Positions 45,721-57,408 of a stretch of DNA of 64,000 bases are shown here, piece after piece. The stretch comes from Guyparkeria sp. SCN-R1. Lineage in GTDB: Bacteria; Pseudomonadota; Gammaproteobacteria; Halothiobacillales; Halothiobacillaceae. The stretch is from NCBI RefSeq assembly GCF_003932495.1, contig NZ_QZMT01000004.1, positions 1-64,000 on the forward strand, in the 5' to 3' direction. The notes under the pieces are model-generated. The model was given only the letters and a program-made list of their open reading frames with translations. It ran no database searches and was not told the origin of the DNA. How positions within the stretch are numbered: the first letter of the stretch is position 1; each line of letters starts with the position of its first letter. The position numbers were made by a program, and so were the translations under genes.

Positions 45721-48330
45721 ATGTCCGAGGTCACGGTTAAAGATTTGGCAAAAGTGGTAGGCGCCACCCCCGAACGGCTGCTTGAGCAACTGGCTGAAGC
45801 GGGCGTGACGGTCGCCTCCGTGGATGCCAGTGTCAGTGACGACGACAAGATGAAGCTGCTGGCCCATCTGCGCAAGTCGCGCTCGTCGGGTGAGGGAGAG
45901 GCGAAGTCGCCGTCCTCGCGCATCACGCTCAAGCGTCGCTCCCAGCAGGAGATAAAGGTCGGCGGCGGTGCCCGTGGCGGCAAGACCGTCGCGGTCGAAT
46001 ACCGTCGCCGCAAGACCTACGTCTCGCGTGATGAGGTCGAGCCGACCGAAGAGACCGAACAAGCCGAGCAGCCGGCCGAGGAAGTGACCCAGGCAGCACC
46101 GGTGGAAGAGCAGCCGGTCGCCGAGGCCGCGTCGCCGGTCGAAGAGGCGCCGAGCACGACCGCCGAGGCCGAGCCGGTCGAGCGCGAAGAGTCGCCTGCC
46201 GAGCCGGAGCCGGCGGCTGCCGAGCCGGTCGAGCCCTCTGCCGAGGAAAAGCCGGCTGAAGAGCCGGCGGCCGAGGAGAGCGCTCCCGCCGAGGAAGCGG
46301 CTGCAGGCGAAGGCGAAGACAAGGACGACGGCAAGAAGAAGTCGCGTCTGCGCATCGTGGCGATGCCGGAAGAGGCGCCGGGCATCCCGGTTTCTGCCGA
46401 CGAAGGCAAGCCCAAGCGCGGCAAGCATGGCGGCAAGGGCCGTCATGCCCGCGAGAATGCCCGCGAAGAACTGCACCTCGGTGCCGGCGCCGGTCGTCGC
46501 CGCAAGAAAGGCAAGAAGGGCGCGGCCTCTAAGACGGCCGTGGCTACCCGGCACACCTTCGAGAAGCCGACCGCCCCGGTCGTTCGCGACGTCAATGTTC
46601 CCGAATCGATCTCGGTCGAGGAACTGGCCCAGCGCATGGCCGTCAAGGGCGTCGACGTGGTCAAGGTCCTGTTCAACATGGGCGTGATGGCCACCATCAA
46701 CCAGGTGCTCGATCAGGACACCGCGATCCTCGTGGTCGAGGAAATGGGGCACACGCCGCACGCCGAGTCCGAGACCGCGATCGAGGACGAGGCGCTCGAG
46801 CAGGTCGAGCAGGGCGAAGCCATGCCGCGGCCGCCGGTCGTGACCGTCATGGGTCACGTCGACCATGGCAAGACCTCGCTGCTCGACCACATCCGTCGCG
46901 CCAAGGTGACCGCCGGCGAAGCCGGTGGCATCACCCAGCACGTCGGCGCCTATCACGTCGACACGCCGCGCGGCACCGTCACCTTCCTCGATACCCCGGG
47001 ACACGAGGCGTTCACCGCCATGCGTGCCCGTGGGGCGAGCGCCACCGACGTGGTCGTGCTGGTCGTGGCGGCGGATGACGGCGTCATGCCGCAGACCAAA
47101 GAAGCGATCCACCACGCTCGTGCCGGCAACGTGCCGATGGTGGTGGCCGTCAACAAGATCGACAAAGAAGGCGCCGACCCCGAGCGGGTGCGCGCCGAGC
47201 TTTCGCAGGAAGAAGTGATTTCCGAGGAGTGGGGCGGCGATACGCAGTTCGTGCACGTCTCCGCGCACACTGGTGAAGGCATCGACCAGCTGCTCGAGGC
47301 AATTCTCCTTCAGGCCGAGCTCCAGGAGCTCAAGGCACCGGTCGAGGGCCACGCCATCGGCACGGTCGTCGAGTCCTCGCTCGAGAAAGGCCGCGGTCCG
47401 GTCGCGACGATCCTGGTTCAGAGCGGCACCCTCAAGAAGGGCGATACCGTGGTCGTGGGCAAGGAATACGGCCGGGTGCGTGCCCTGCTCGACGAGAACG
47501 GCAAGCAGGTCAAGTCGGCCGGCCCGTCCATCCCGGTGGTCGTGCTCGGTCTGTCCGGCACGCCGGAAGCCGGTGACGAACTGGTGGTGATCGAGGACGA
47601 GCGCAAGGCGCGTGAGATCGCCGAATTCCGCGAGGCGAAGCAGCGCGATTCGCGCCTGGCGGCCCAGCAGGCGGCCAAGCTCGAGAACCTGTTCGACCAA
47701 ATGAAGGAAGGCGAGGTCGAGTCGCTGAACGTGCTGGTCAAGGCGGACGTACAGGGCTCCGCCGAGGCCATCCGCGACAGCCTGCAGAAGCTGTCGACCG
47801 ATGACGTCAAGGTCAATGTCCTGATGAGCGGCGTCGGTGGGATCAACGAGTCGGACATCAACCTCGCGGCCACCTCAAGCGCGATCGTCATCGGCTTCAA
47901 CGTCCGTGCCGACGCCGCTGCGCGCAAGACAGCCGGCGAGCAGGACGTCGAGATCCGTTACTACTCGGTCATCTACGAGATGCTCGACGACGTCAAGGCG
48001 GCCATGACCGGCCTGCTGGGCACCGAGACCCAGGAGAAGTTCGTCGGTCTGGCCGAGGTGCGGGACGTGTTCCGCTCGCCGAAGCTGGGCGCGATCGCCG
48101 GCTGCATGGTCACCGAGGGCGTGGTCAAGCGGAACAACCCGATTCGCGTCCTGCGCGACAACGTCGTCATCTACGAGGGCGAACTCGAGTCGCTGCGTCG
48201 CTTCAAGGACGATGCCCAGGAAGTCCGTTCCGGCATGGAGTGCGGCATCGGCGTGAAGAACTACAACGACGTCAAGGTCGGCGACCAGATCGAGGTCTTC
48301 GAGCGCTTCGAGGTCCAGCGGACCCTGTAA
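45721..48330 (+). CDS. infB: translation initiation factor IF-2
   Basis: IF-2 delivers initiator tRNA. The 869-residue protein has an IF2-N domain at 1-55 ([20 protein letters not shown]), a Pro/Glu/Ala-rich acidic linker at about 100-205, and a basic stretch. The G domain follows, with [21 protein letters not shown] and NKID, then domains II-IV. ATG 45721 follows AGGAG by seven bases. The linker is long and strongly acidic but of a known variable type. Confidence 0.97.
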   Translation: MSEVTVKDLAKVVGATPERLLEQLAEAGVTVASVDASVSDDDKMKLLAHLRKSRSSGEGEAKSPSSRITLKRRSQQEIKVGGGARGGKTVAVEYRRRKTYVSRDEVEPTEETEQAEQPAEEVTQAAPVEEQPVAEAASPVEEAPSTTAEAEPVEREESPAEPEPAAAEPVEPSAEEKPAEEPAAEESAPAEEAAAGEGEDKDDGKKKSRLRIVAMPEEAPGIPVSADEGKPKRGKHGGKGRHARENAREELHLGAGAGRRRKKGKKGAASKTAVATRHTFEKPTAPVVRDVNVPESISVEELAQRMAVKGVDVVKVLFNMGVMATINQVLDQDTAILVVEEMGHTPHAESETAIEDEALEQVEQGEAMPRPPVVTVMGHVDHGKTSLLDHIRRAKVTAGEAGGITQHVGAYHVDTPRGTVTFLDTPGHEAFTAMRARGASATDVVVLVVAADDGVMPQTKEAIHHARAGNVPMVVAVNKIDKEGADPERVRAELSQEEVISEEWGGDTQFVHVSAHTGEGIDQLLEAILLQAELQELKAPVEGHAIGTVVESSLEKGRGPVATILVQSGTLKKGDTVVVGKEYGRVRALLDENGKQVKSAGPSIPVVVLGLSGTPEAGDELVVIEDERKAREIAEFREAKQRDSRLAAQQAAKLENLFDQMKEGEVESLNVLVKADVQGSAEAIRDSLQKLSTDDVKVNVLMSGVGGINESDINLAATSSAIVIGFNVRADAAARKTAGEQDVEIRYYSVIYEMLDDVKAAMTGLLGTETQEKFVGLAEVRDVFRSPKLGAIAGCMVTEGVVKRNNPIRVLRDNVVIYEGELESLRRFKDDAQEVRSGMECGIGVKNYNDVKVGDQIEVFERFEVQRTL

Positions 48331-48340
48331 GGCAGACGTT

Positions 48341-48772
48341 ATGGCACAGGGTTTTCAGCGCCACAAACGCGTGGCGGGCCAGATCAAGCGCGAGATCGCC
48401 GAACTGATCCGTGATTCCGGCGTGGACAGCGGGGCGAATGCGCCGTTGACCATGTTGACGGTCACGGACTGCGAGGTATCTCGCGATCTCGCCCACGCGC
48501 GCATCTTCTACAGCGTGCTCAACGCCGATGAACAGCCGATCGCCGAGCAATGGCTCAACGAGGCGGCTGGTTTCCTGCGTGGCGAACTGGGCCACCGCAT
48601 GCGCCTGCGCATCGTCCCGCAGCTGACCTTCATCTTCGACAATTCGATCGAGCAGGGCATGCAGATGGATGCCCTGATTCGGGCCGTGCGCGACAAGGAT
48701 GGGGATGCCGAGGACGGCGCCGACGAGCATGGTGCCGATCGGAACGGGTCCGAGGAAGACGACCGGCGCTGA
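48341..48772 (+). CDS. rbfA: 30S ribosome-binding factor RbfA
   Basis: RbfA is a cold-shock and 16S maturation factor with a KH-like fold. The 143-residue protein opens with RHKRVAGQIKREIAELIRD and holds DLAHARIFYSVL and LRIVPQLTFIFDNSIEQG. The last 25 residues are acidic (DGDAEDGADEHG), longer than usual. It lies 10 bases after infB. Confidence 0.95.
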   Translation: MAQGFQRHKRVAGQIKREIAELIRDSGVDSGANAPLTMLTVTDCEVSRDLAHARIFYSVLNADEQPIAEQWLNEAAGFLRGELGHRMRLRIVPQLTFIFDNSIEQGMQMDALIRAVRDKDGDAEDGADEHGADRNGSEEDDRR

Positions 48773-48790
48773 GCCGGTCTCGTCCGTCGT

Positions 48791-49714
48791 ATGGCACGCA
48801 AACGTCGCGGTCGCGAGATCAATGGCATCGTCCTGTTCGACAAGCCCCTGGGCTTGAGCTCGAACCAGGCGCTGCAGCGCGTCCGCCGATTGTTCGATGC
48901 CGCCAAGGGCGGTCACACCGGCAGTCTCGATCCGGCGGCCTCCGGGCTGCTGCCGGTCTGCTTCGGTCAGGCGACGCGCATTTCCGGATTGCTGCTCGAC
49001 GCCGACAAGACCTACCGGGTGACCGGTCGCTTGGGCACGCGGACCGACAGCGGCGATCTCGAGGGTGAAGTTATCGACACCCGCGAGGTGCCGCCCATCG
49101 ACAATGACACGATGGAAGCGGTGCTAGGCCGCTTTCGCGGTCGCGTCGAGCAGGTGCCGCCGATGTACTCGGCCCTCAAGCACGAGGGCAAGCGCCTCTA
49201 CGAACTGGCCCGCGAGGGCAAGACGGTCGAGCGCAAGGCGCGCACGATCGATTTCCACGAGATCACGCTTGAGGCGCTCTCGTCCACCGAGTTCACCTTG
49301 CGGGTGCACTCGAGCAAGGGCGCCTACATTCGCACGCTGGTCGAGGACATTGGCGAGGCGCTCGGCTGCGGGGCGGTGGTCGCCGAACTGCGCCGCATCG
49401 GGCTAGGCCCGTGGTCGATGGACGAGCAGTCGACCTACCGGCTGGAGGACCTCGAGGCGATCGCCGCCGAGGGCGGGCTCGAGGCCCTCGATCGTGTTAT
49501 CCTCCCGATCGATTCGGCGCTGGGCGCCTATCCGGCCGTCGTGCTGGACGCGACCAGTGTCACACCAATTCGCCATGGTCATCCGGTGTTTGTGCCCAAC
49601 GCGCCACAAACCGGGTGGTTTCGACTCTATGCACCTGACGACCTCTTCCTGGGTATGGGGGAAGTGCTGGATGACGGGCGAACCGCGCCGCGACGATTGT
49701 TCGCGGCGTTGTAA
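48791..49714 (+). CDS. truB: tRNA pseudouridine synthase B
   Basis: TruB makes pseudouridine 55 in tRNAs. The catalytic Asp is D47 in GHTGSLDPAASGLLP, and the family opening INGIVLFDKPLGLSSNQAL is present. The C-terminal PUA-like region is complete, with 307 residues in all. ATG 48791 is 18 bases after rbfA. Confidence 0.96.
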   Translation: MARKRRGREINGIVLFDKPLGLSSNQALQRVRRLFDAAKGGHTGSLDPAASGLLPVCFGQATRISGLLLDADKTYRVTGRLGTRTDSGDLEGEVIDTREVPPIDNDTMEAVLGRFRGRVEQVPPMYSALKHEGKRLYELAREGKTVERKARTIDFHEITLEALSSTEFTLRVHSSKGAYIRTLVEDIGEALGCGAVVAELRRIGLGPWSMDEQSTYRLEDLEAIAAEGGLEALDRVILPIDSALGAYPAVVLDATSVTPIRHGHPVFVPNAPQTGWFRLYAPDDLFLGMGEVLDDGRTAPRRLFAAL

Positions 49715-49826
49715 GGGGCGCAAGCGCCCAAACGCATTGCGGGACGGTGGCCTTCAGGCAACAGGCTTGAACGACTGACCCGTGATGGACTTTTAAAGCT
49801 TCACCCAGGCAGATAGGAGAGTTCCC

Positions 49827-50096
49827 ATGTCCCTGAACGAAAAGACTACCGCTGATATCGTTGCCGAGTTCGGCAAAGACGCGAACGACACCGGCTCCCC
49901 GGAAGTCCAGGTCGCGCTGCTGACCCAGCGGATCACGCACCTGACCGAGCACTTTGCGACCCACAAGCAGGATCACCACTCCCGCCGTGGCCTGCTCAAG
50001 CTGGTCAACCAGCGTCGCAAGATGCTCGACTACCTCAAGTCCAAGAGCCTGACCCGCTACCAGGACTTGATCAAGAAGCTGGGCCTGCGCAAGTAA
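49827..50096 (+). CDS. rpsO: 30S ribosomal protein S15
   Basis: S15 binds 16S rRNA early in 30S assembly. The 89-residue protein has the standard sequence ([41 protein letters not shown] in part). The ribosome site TAGGAG lies 8 bases before ATG 49827. The 112-base space from truB contains a GGGCGC / GCGCCC hairpin at about 49716-49731 and could hold the S15 autoregulatory leader, though this was not resolved. The structured element C separates the gene from its terminator. Confidence 0.98.
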   Translation: MSLNEKTTADIVAEFGKDANDTGSPEVQVALLTQRITHLTEHFATHKQDHHSRRGLLKLVNQRRKMLDYLKSKSLTRYQDLIKKLGLRK

Positions 50097-50116
50097 GCGC
50101 ATCCCGGTTACACTGG

Positions 50117-50384
50117 GGGAAACTCTGCACGAATGGCATGCCGCTCTGGCCTGTCGAGCCGTTCGTGATCAAGGCGCGTCGTCGCTGGCGTGCCGGTGGC
50201 CACGTCAAGACGGCGCAACGCGGAGCACGGGCTGCTCGCCAGGCCCCGGAGGGCGCATCTTGAGCCGGACATCTGCTATGTTGTCGTCCTTGGAAAGAGG
50301 ATCACTCTTTCGCGGCGGACGAACGCCTTGCATCTGCCCGGCTCAAGACGCGCAGAGCGGCATGGCATTCGTGCAGAGTTTCCC
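50117..50384 (+). mobile_element. structured non-coding element, copy C (rpsO-pnp)
   Basis: A 268-base relative of copies A and B. Outer arms 50117-50147 and 50354-50384 match over 31 bases with one mismatch. H1 lies at 50148-50245, with basal arms GGCCTG and CAGGCC. H2 lies at 50253-50353 with arms 50253-50289 and 50317-50353, and the linker is 7 bases. It starts 20 bases after the rpsO stop and ends just before the rpsO terminator, so it is transcribed with rpsO. No coding frame of note. Confidence 0.88.
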
Positions 50385-50385
50385 T

Positions 50386-50414
50386 AAACCCGTCGCATTG
50401 CGGCGGGTTTTTTG
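50386..50414 (+). terminator. rpsO terminator
   Basis: The stem CCCGTCGC / GCGGCGGG (one T-G pair), flanked by AAA and followed by six T, has the form of the usual rpsO-pnp terminator. It now lies 290 bases after rpsO because element C intervenes. Confidence 0.88.
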
Positions 50415-50480
50415 TTTGCGAGGTGGTCAGCCGATCGTCTCGCCGCCCATCGAATACATTTGATACGTCAGGAGCCAAGC

Positions 50481-52565
<2,085 letters not shown>

Positions 52566-52642
52566 GTTGGCTGCGGGTATGATGGCTATCATGCCCGGAA
52601 TTCGATACGTCGGGCGCCCACGAGACAAGTCGTAGCACCGTC

Positions 52643-53917
52643 ATGGCACAACAGGCCGATCACAATCCCCCCAGCGACGAGGCGGTCCAACGGATCGTTC
52701 AGTCGGTGCGCCTCGCGCGCCAGCCGATCGTCGATGCCGATCTCAACACCATCGGGTACGAGCTGCTCTATCGGGCGGCGGATGCGGACCAGGTGGCCCG
52801 AATCGGCAATTCGAACCAGGCGACGGCGTCGACCGTACTCAACGCCCTGAGCGAGATCGGTCTCGACAGCCTGGTCGGTGGCAAGCAGGCATTCATCAAC
52901 GTGCCGGGGAAGATGCTCTTCAGTGAGGTGCTGGAAGGGATCGTCGCCCCGTCGGTGGTGCTGGAGGTCCTCGAGACGATCGAGTGCGATGAGCAGACTG
53001 CCGAGGCCATCAAGCGCCTGAAGAAGGCCGGTTACCGCGTCGCCCTGGATGATTTCTCGCCCGAATTGATCGACAAGCCCTGCGTGGCCGAGTGCCATTA
53101 CGTCAAGTTCGACGTGCTGGAGGTGGGGGTTGACCGGATCATTGCGGCATTGCCCGCTGCGCGCCGGGTCGGGGTCAAGGTCATCGCCGAGAAGGTGGAG
53201 GAGTGGGACGTCTACGATCGGCTGCGCGAGGCCGGGGTGGATTACTTCCAGGGGCATTTCGTCTCCCGGCCCGAGGTGGTGGTGCGGCCGACCGTGCGTG
53301 CCTCCAAAGCAAACCTGATGGGGCTGCTGATCCTGTTGCAGGACGACGAGGCCTCCATGGGCGAGATCGTCGAACGCATCAACACCGATCTGGCCTTGAG
53401 CTATCGGTTGTTGCGGCTGGTCAACTCGGCCGCCATCGGCCTGCGTCGCCAGGTCGACTCGGTCGAGGAGGCGGTGCGTCTGCTGGGGCTCAAGGCGGTG
53501 CGCAGCCTGGTCTACCTATCGGCGCTCACGGGCGTGGATGGCAAGCCGCCGGCTTTGATCCACAACACCATGATCCGGGCGCGCTTTGCCGAACTGCTGG
53601 CGGCACAAAGCCGGCTGGCGAATCCGCCGACCGCCTTCCTGGTCGGGCTGTTTTCCAATCTCGATGCCTTTTACAACCAGCCACTCGCGCAGTTGATCGA
53701 GGAGTTGCCGCTGACCGACGACATCGCGAAGGCCCTGCTGGAAGGGCAGGGAAGTCTCGGGGAATTGCTCGAGTACGTTCGCTTCTACGAGAAGGGCCAG
53801 TGGCTCGAGGCCGATGGCGAGACCGCGGTCTCCTCGCTCAACGAGGTGGCCCCGAACTGCTATCTCGATGCCGTGCGGTGGGACGAGGCATTAAGGGAGT
53901 CGCTCGGCAGCCCCTGA
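52643..53917 (+). CDS. EAL-HDOD domain signalling protein
   Basis: A 424-residue protein with an N-terminal EAL-like domain (about 20-215) and a C-terminal HDOD domain (about 220-410). The EAL motif is changed to YELLYR, and later EAL motifs read ALDDFSPE and KVIAEKVE, so phosphodiesterase activity is doubtful. HDOD shows RLVNSAAIGLRRQVDSVEEA. Relatives such as CdgJ of Vibrio affect motility and biofilm. It stands alone between pnp and a strong terminator. Confidence 0.85.
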   Translation: MAQQADHNPPSDEAVQRIVQSVRLARQPIVDADLNTIGYELLYRAADADQVARIGNSNQATASTVLNALSEIGLDSLVGGKQAFINVPGKMLFSEVLEGIVAPSVVLEVLETIECDEQTAEAIKRLKKAGYRVALDDFSPELIDKPCVAECHYVKFDVLEVGVDRIIAALPAARRVGVKVIAEKVEEWDVYDRLREAGVDYFQGHFVSRPEVVVRPTVRASKANLMGLLILLQDDEASMGEIVERINTDLALSYRLLRLVNSAAIGLRRQVDSVEEAVRLLGLKAVRSLVYLSALTGVDGKPPALIHNTMIRARFAELLAAQSRLANPPTAFLVGLFSNLDAFYNQPLAQLIEELPLTDDIAKALLEGQGSLGELLEYVRFYEKGQWLEADGETAVSSLNEVAPNCYLDAVRWDEALRESLGSP

Positions 53918-53948
53918 CATTCGGCGCGCGCTCGCCTCCCGACAAGAA

Positions 53949-53985
53949 AAAAGGGCCGTGATCGTCGGATCACGGCCCTTTCTGC
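53949..53985. terminator. bidirectional terminator
   Basis: A stem of 14 perfect pairs, AAAGGGCCGTGATC with its complement, has A on the left and TTTCTGC on the right. It separates the EAL-HDOD gene from the converging CNBD gene. Confidence 0.9.
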
Positions 53986-54004
53986 ATCCGGATGTCCGGC
54001 CGGG

Positions 54005-54493
54005 TCAGAACCGGCCGATGCTCGGGTTGATATAGCTCAACAGTTCGCTGTGCTGACGGTTCATGCGCCGAATGATCTCGCGCACGCTGTGCACGATCGC
54101 GCGCATCACCTTGTATACCAGAATCGGATGGTCGACCAGCAACGACTCGAGGTGAGCCCGGTCGAGCATCACCACGTGCGCGTCGCCGACGGCGCGCAGG
54201 GTTGCGCTGTGCGGCGTGCCGTCGAGAAAGCCCGACTCGCCCGCGAGTTGCCCGGTCTCGAGCAGGTGCAGCGTGTCGGAGAATCCGCGGCCGGTATCAC
54301 GGCTGACCGCGAATCGCCCCTGGACGACGACGAACAGCGTGTTGCTGCTGTGGCCTTCCTCGAACAGTATCTCGCCGTTGGCCACCGCACGACGCGTGCA
54401 TACGTTGGCGAGCAGGCGGCACTGATCATCGTTGAGTTCCTGGCCCAGCGCGGTCTGCTTGAGCTCCTCGCCGTTTACGACTTGTTTCGTCAT
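54005..54493 (-). CDS. cyclic-nucleotide-binding-domain protein without DNA-binding domain
   Basis: A 162-residue protein that is mostly one Crp/Fnr-type effector domain (about 25-140): EILFEEGHSSNTLFVVVQG, LETGQLAGESGFLDG and HSATLRAVGDAHVVML show the beta roll and phosphate cassette. The cassette lacks the RxA pattern of cAMP binding, so the ligand may differ. The C-terminal helix is long and no helix-turn-helix follows. ATG 54493 has AGGAAAG upstream. It lies 43 bases after the PPIase gene on the same strand. Confidence 0.82.
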   Translation of the reverse strand: MTKQVVNGEELKQTALGQELNDDQCRLLANVCTRRAVANGEILFEEGHSSNTLFVVVQGRFAVSRDTGRGFSDTLHLLETGQLAGESGFLDGTPHSATLRAVGDAHVVMLDRAHLESLLVDHPILVYKVMRAIVHSVREIIRRMNRQHSELLSYINPSIGRF

Positions 54494-54536
54494 GGTCTTT
54501 CCTGTTGCCGTTTGACGGATGGGCGTAGCCCGCGGT

Positions 54537-55613
54537 TCAGGGCATGGCCTTGAGCGGCTCGGCCGGGAGATTGCCCATGTCGGCGTCATCTCCGGCTTTC
54601 TCGGCGTCGTCCGCGGCCTCTTCGCTGGCGTCGTCCTCGGCCTCTTCAGCGGCATCGGTATCGTCGTCCACCTGGGCCTCATTGCCGTCGCGCTCGACCA
54701 TCGACCGGACGTCGCTGGTGAGAATCTCGACATTGGCCGATTCACGCAGCTCGGCGATCATGTCGTTGATGGCATCACGCCGGGCCCGATCTTCCAGCTC
54801 CGGACGCATCTGCTCGAGCGTCGGCTGGGGCATCGGGCGGGTTTCCTCGAGCTGCACGATGTGCCAGCCAAACCGCGTCTCGATCGGGTCCTCGGCACGC
54901 TGCCCCGGCTCCAGGGAACCAACGGCCTCGGCGAACGGTTCGACCATCTGGTCGAGGGAGAACCAGCCCAGATCGCCGCCATTCTCACCCGAACCGGTGT
55001 CCTTGGAGTGCTCTTGGGCCAGCTCGCCGAAATCGCCGCCCTCGTCGAGCTCCGCGATCAGCTCGCGGGCCGTTTCCTCGTCCTCGACCAGGATGTGCAT
55101 GGCGCGGTACTGGGTCTCTTCGCCAAGGGCCTCCAGTTCGCGCTCATAAGCGGCCTCGACGTCCGCTTCGCTCAATTCCATCTCGGTCATGTAGTTCATG
55201 AGATAGGCGTTGGCGAGCTGGTTGTCGATCGCGTTCTGAACGCGCGCCTGGGTACGCGGGTCACTGTCGAGGCCCTGTTCGCGGGCGCGGTTGGCCAGCA
55301 GGCGTAGTTCGACCATGCGGCTTACCAGCCGATCCTCGGGCACCTCGGCGCCTAGATTCTCCTTCACCACCTCGAGGTTCTCGCGGTAGAGCGGTGAGCC
55401 GTTGATGCGGGCGATCACCTCGCCTCCTTCGATGGTGTCGAACGAGCCGGCCGGAGCGCTCTGCTGGCCCAGCGGGGTCTTCTCGGCGGACTGCGGGCGG
55501 TCGTCGCTGCAGCCGGTCATCGCCCCGGCGCTGAGCAACAGCCCCGCGCTCAGCGCGATCGCGAGGCGGTGGCGACGGTGCGGGATGCGATCGGTGGTCG
55601 GGTTGCTATCCAT
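54537..55613 (-). CDS. parvulin-type peptidyl-prolyl isomerase lipoprotein
   Basis: A 358-residue SurA/PpiC-like lipoprotein. The signal ends in lipobox AMTGC (C35). A helical SurA-N-like part is followed by a parvulin domain at about 168-258 (YRAMHILVEDEET, NGGDLGWFSLDQMVEPF, RFGWHIVQLEE). A striking Asp/Glu/Ala-rich tail fills about 315-346. It probably assists folding of outer-membrane or periplasmic proteins. ATG 55613 is the first in frame and gives a complete signal peptide. Confidence 0.88.
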   Translation of the reverse strand: MDSNPTTDRIPHRRHRLAIALSAGLLLSAGAMTGCSDDRPQSAEKTPLGQQSAPAGSFDTIEGGEVIARINGSPLYRENLEVVKENLGAEVPEDRLVSRMVELRLLANRAREQGLDSDPRTQARVQNAIDNQLANAYLMNYMTEMELSEADVEAAYERELEALGEETQYRAMHILVEDEETARELIAELDEGGDFGELAQEHSKDTGSGENGGDLGWFSLDQMVEPFAEAVGSLEPGQRAEDPIETRFGWHIVQLEETRPMPQPTLEQMRPELEDRARRDAINDMIAELRESANVEILTSDVRSMVERDGNEAQVDDDTDAAEEAEDDASEEAADDAEKAGDDADMGNLPAEPLKAMP

Positions 55614-55678
55614 GAGAGGGTCCTTTGGTTTTTTTGGTGTGGTTCGTTGTTCGTTTTGTTGGGTGGTGCCGTCTGGCG

Positions 55679-55984
55679 CTAGCCGGTGGCACCGAAAATC
55701 GGCTTGTAGGGTCGGACGTCGACCGAGGCGTAGACTCCGCCGGCGTGGAACGGGTCGGCCTCGGCCCAGGCGCGAGCCGCATCCAGGCTTTCGAAGGCCG
55801 CGACGATCAGGCTGCCTGACAGCCCCCGTTCGGGGTCGGCGGGGTCGATCGGCAGGGGGCCGGCGGTGAGGATGCGGCCCTCGCTGGTCATCGACTCGAT
55901 GCGCGCACGGTGGGCGTCGCGGTGCTTTGCCCGCAGCGGGGCGCTGTCGGCCACGTCATTGGCCACGATCATAAACCATTGCAT
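55679..55984 (-). CDS. yciI: YciI-like protein
   Basis: A 101-residue ferredoxin-like fold protein. MQWFMIVANDVADSAPLRAKHRDAH, SEGRILTAGPLP and ARAWAEADPF are the typical YciI-like motifs with conserved His and Asp. The function is not established. ATG 55984 was chosen because the family starts here; upstream in-frame sequence is not conserved-looking. yciB lies 34 bases upstream on the same strand. Confidence 0.88.
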   Translation of the reverse strand: MQWFMIVANDVADSAPLRAKHRDAHRARIESMTSEGRILTAGPLPIDPADPERGLSGSLIVAAFESLDAARAWAEADPFHAGGVYASVDVRPYKPIFGATG

Positions 55985-56018
55985 TGGCGGTGCGTCCTCT
56001 GTTGCCGTCCGGGAGCGA

Positions 56019-56597
56019 TCAGGGGCGTTCGTCACCGTCCTGAGGGCCGGTCTCCGCCTCGACCTCGGCCGGGCGTTCGGCATACAGGCCGAGATAGAGC
56101 CCCTGCAGGATCATGAACACGAAGGTCATGCCCATCAAGCCGAACAGCTTGAAGTTGACCCAGAACGCCTCGGAAAACTGGTAGGCGACCAGGATATTGG
56201 CCAACCCCGACAACACGAAGAAACCTACCCAGGCCCAGTTGACCCGGTGCCAGATGGTCTTGGGTACCTGGATGATGTGCTCCATCATCCGCTGGACCAG
56301 CGGCTTCTTGCCGATGAACGCGCTGCCGAGGAACACCAGCGCGAACAGCCAGTTGAGGATGGTGGGCTTCCACATGATGAACAGCGGGTTGTGCAGGATC
56401 AGCGTCATGCCGCCGAACAGGACGATCAACCCGGCCGAAACCCAGTGCATCCGCTCGACCTTGCGCCACATCAGCCAGCCGGCGGCGATCTGCACCACCG
56501 AGGCCACCATGGCCACCGCGGTGGCGACATAGATACCCTCCAGGTGGTAGGCACCGAAGAACAGCAGGATGGGGAAGAAGTCGAACAGGAATTTCAT
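56019..56597 (-). CDS. yciB: YciB/IspZ inner membrane protein
   Basis: A 192-residue protein with five or six membrane segments (septation protein A family). MKFLFDFFPILLFFGAYHLEG and the KPTILNWLFALVFLGSAFIGKK region match. YciB affects cell-envelope synthesis and division in E. coli. ATG 56597 is the family start. It is divergent from yciO and followed by yciI, the usual enterobacterial neighbourhood. Confidence 0.92.
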   Translation of the reverse strand: MKFLFDFFPILLFFGAYHLEGIYVATAVAMVASVVQIAAGWLMWRKVERMHWVSAGLIVLFGGMTLILHNPLFIMWKPTILNWLFALVFLGSAFIGKKPLVQRMMEHIIQVPKTIWHRVNWAWVGFFVLSGLANILVAYQFSEAFWVNFKLFGLMGMTFVFMILQGLYLGLYAERPAEVEAETGPQDGDERP

Positions 56598-56774
56598 CGT
56601 GTCTCGCGTAACGGTAAGGAGCCTGGAATCGAGGGCGGCAGGACGTGCCCGCGGCCGCTTGCAGTACACTAACATGGGCGTGAGGGCGCGGGGAGCGAGC
56701 CGTTTGGCGACCCGCTCCCCCAAGCCATCAACCGGGCCCGCCGCCACTGCCATCCGACGCCACGAGGGTCAGCC

Positions 56775-57401
56775 ATGACCAAAATGCTCGACATCCATCC
56801 CGAGACCCCCCAGCCACGCTTCGTCAAGCAGGCCGCCGACGCGATCGCTCGCGGGAAGATCGTGGTCGTACCGACCGACTCGGGATACGCGCTTGCCTGC
56901 CGCCTGGAGGACAAGAACGCGATCGAGCGCATCGGGCAGATTCGTCGTGACGATGGCATCCACCATATGACCCTGTCGGTGCGCGATCTATCCGAGCTGG
57001 GCGTCTATGCCAAGGTGGATAATGTTCAGTTTCGTTTTCTCAAGACCCACATCCCCGGTCCCTATACCTTCATTCTGCCGGCGACACGCGAGGTTCCACG
57101 GCGATTGCAGCACGAGAAGAAGCGCTCGATCGGCCTGCGGGTGCCTTCCCAGGTGGTCTTGCGCGCCATTCTCGAGGCCCTTGACGCGCCGATCCTGAGC
57201 GCCTCTCTGGTGATCCCGGACTTGGACGAACCACTGGACGATCCGGAGTTGTTCCCGACCGCGGTCACCAACCAGGTCGACCTGATCGCCGGCGCGGGCT
57301 TTCTCGAGCAGATCCCGGGCACGGTGCTCGACCTGACCGGCGAGGATTTCGAGGTCCAGCGCGAAGGGCTCGGCGGCGTGCCGCCCGAACTGGCGGACTG
57401 A
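56775..57401 (+). CDS. yciO: YciO, Sua5/YrdC-family protein
   Basis: A 208-residue YrdC-domain protein. The KIVVVPTDSGYALACRLED opening, GPYTFILPATREVPRRL and KKRSIGLRVP show the threonylcarbamoyl-AMP-synthase fold. YciO is a paralogue of TsaC whose role in t6A is weak or different. ATG 56775 fits. The site-2 protease gene begins 7 bases later, so it is probably one operon to scpB. Confidence 0.9.
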   Translation: MTKMLDIHPETPQPRFVKQAADAIARGKIVVVPTDSGYALACRLEDKNAIERIGQIRRDDGIHHMTLSVRDLSELGVYAKVDNVQFRFLKTHIPGPYTFILPATREVPRRLQHEKKRSIGLRVPSQVVLRAILEALDAPILSASLVIPDLDEPLDDPELFPTAVTNQVDLIAGAGFLEQIPGTVLDLTGEDFEVQREGLGGVPPELAD

Positions 57402-57408
57402 GCCGGGC

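Noticed and set aside
45718-47700. Long minus-strand open frame of about 660 codons
   Set aside because: It lies wholly antisense to infB, is rich in Arg, Leu and Gly as expected from codon bias of the sense gene, and shows no family motif.
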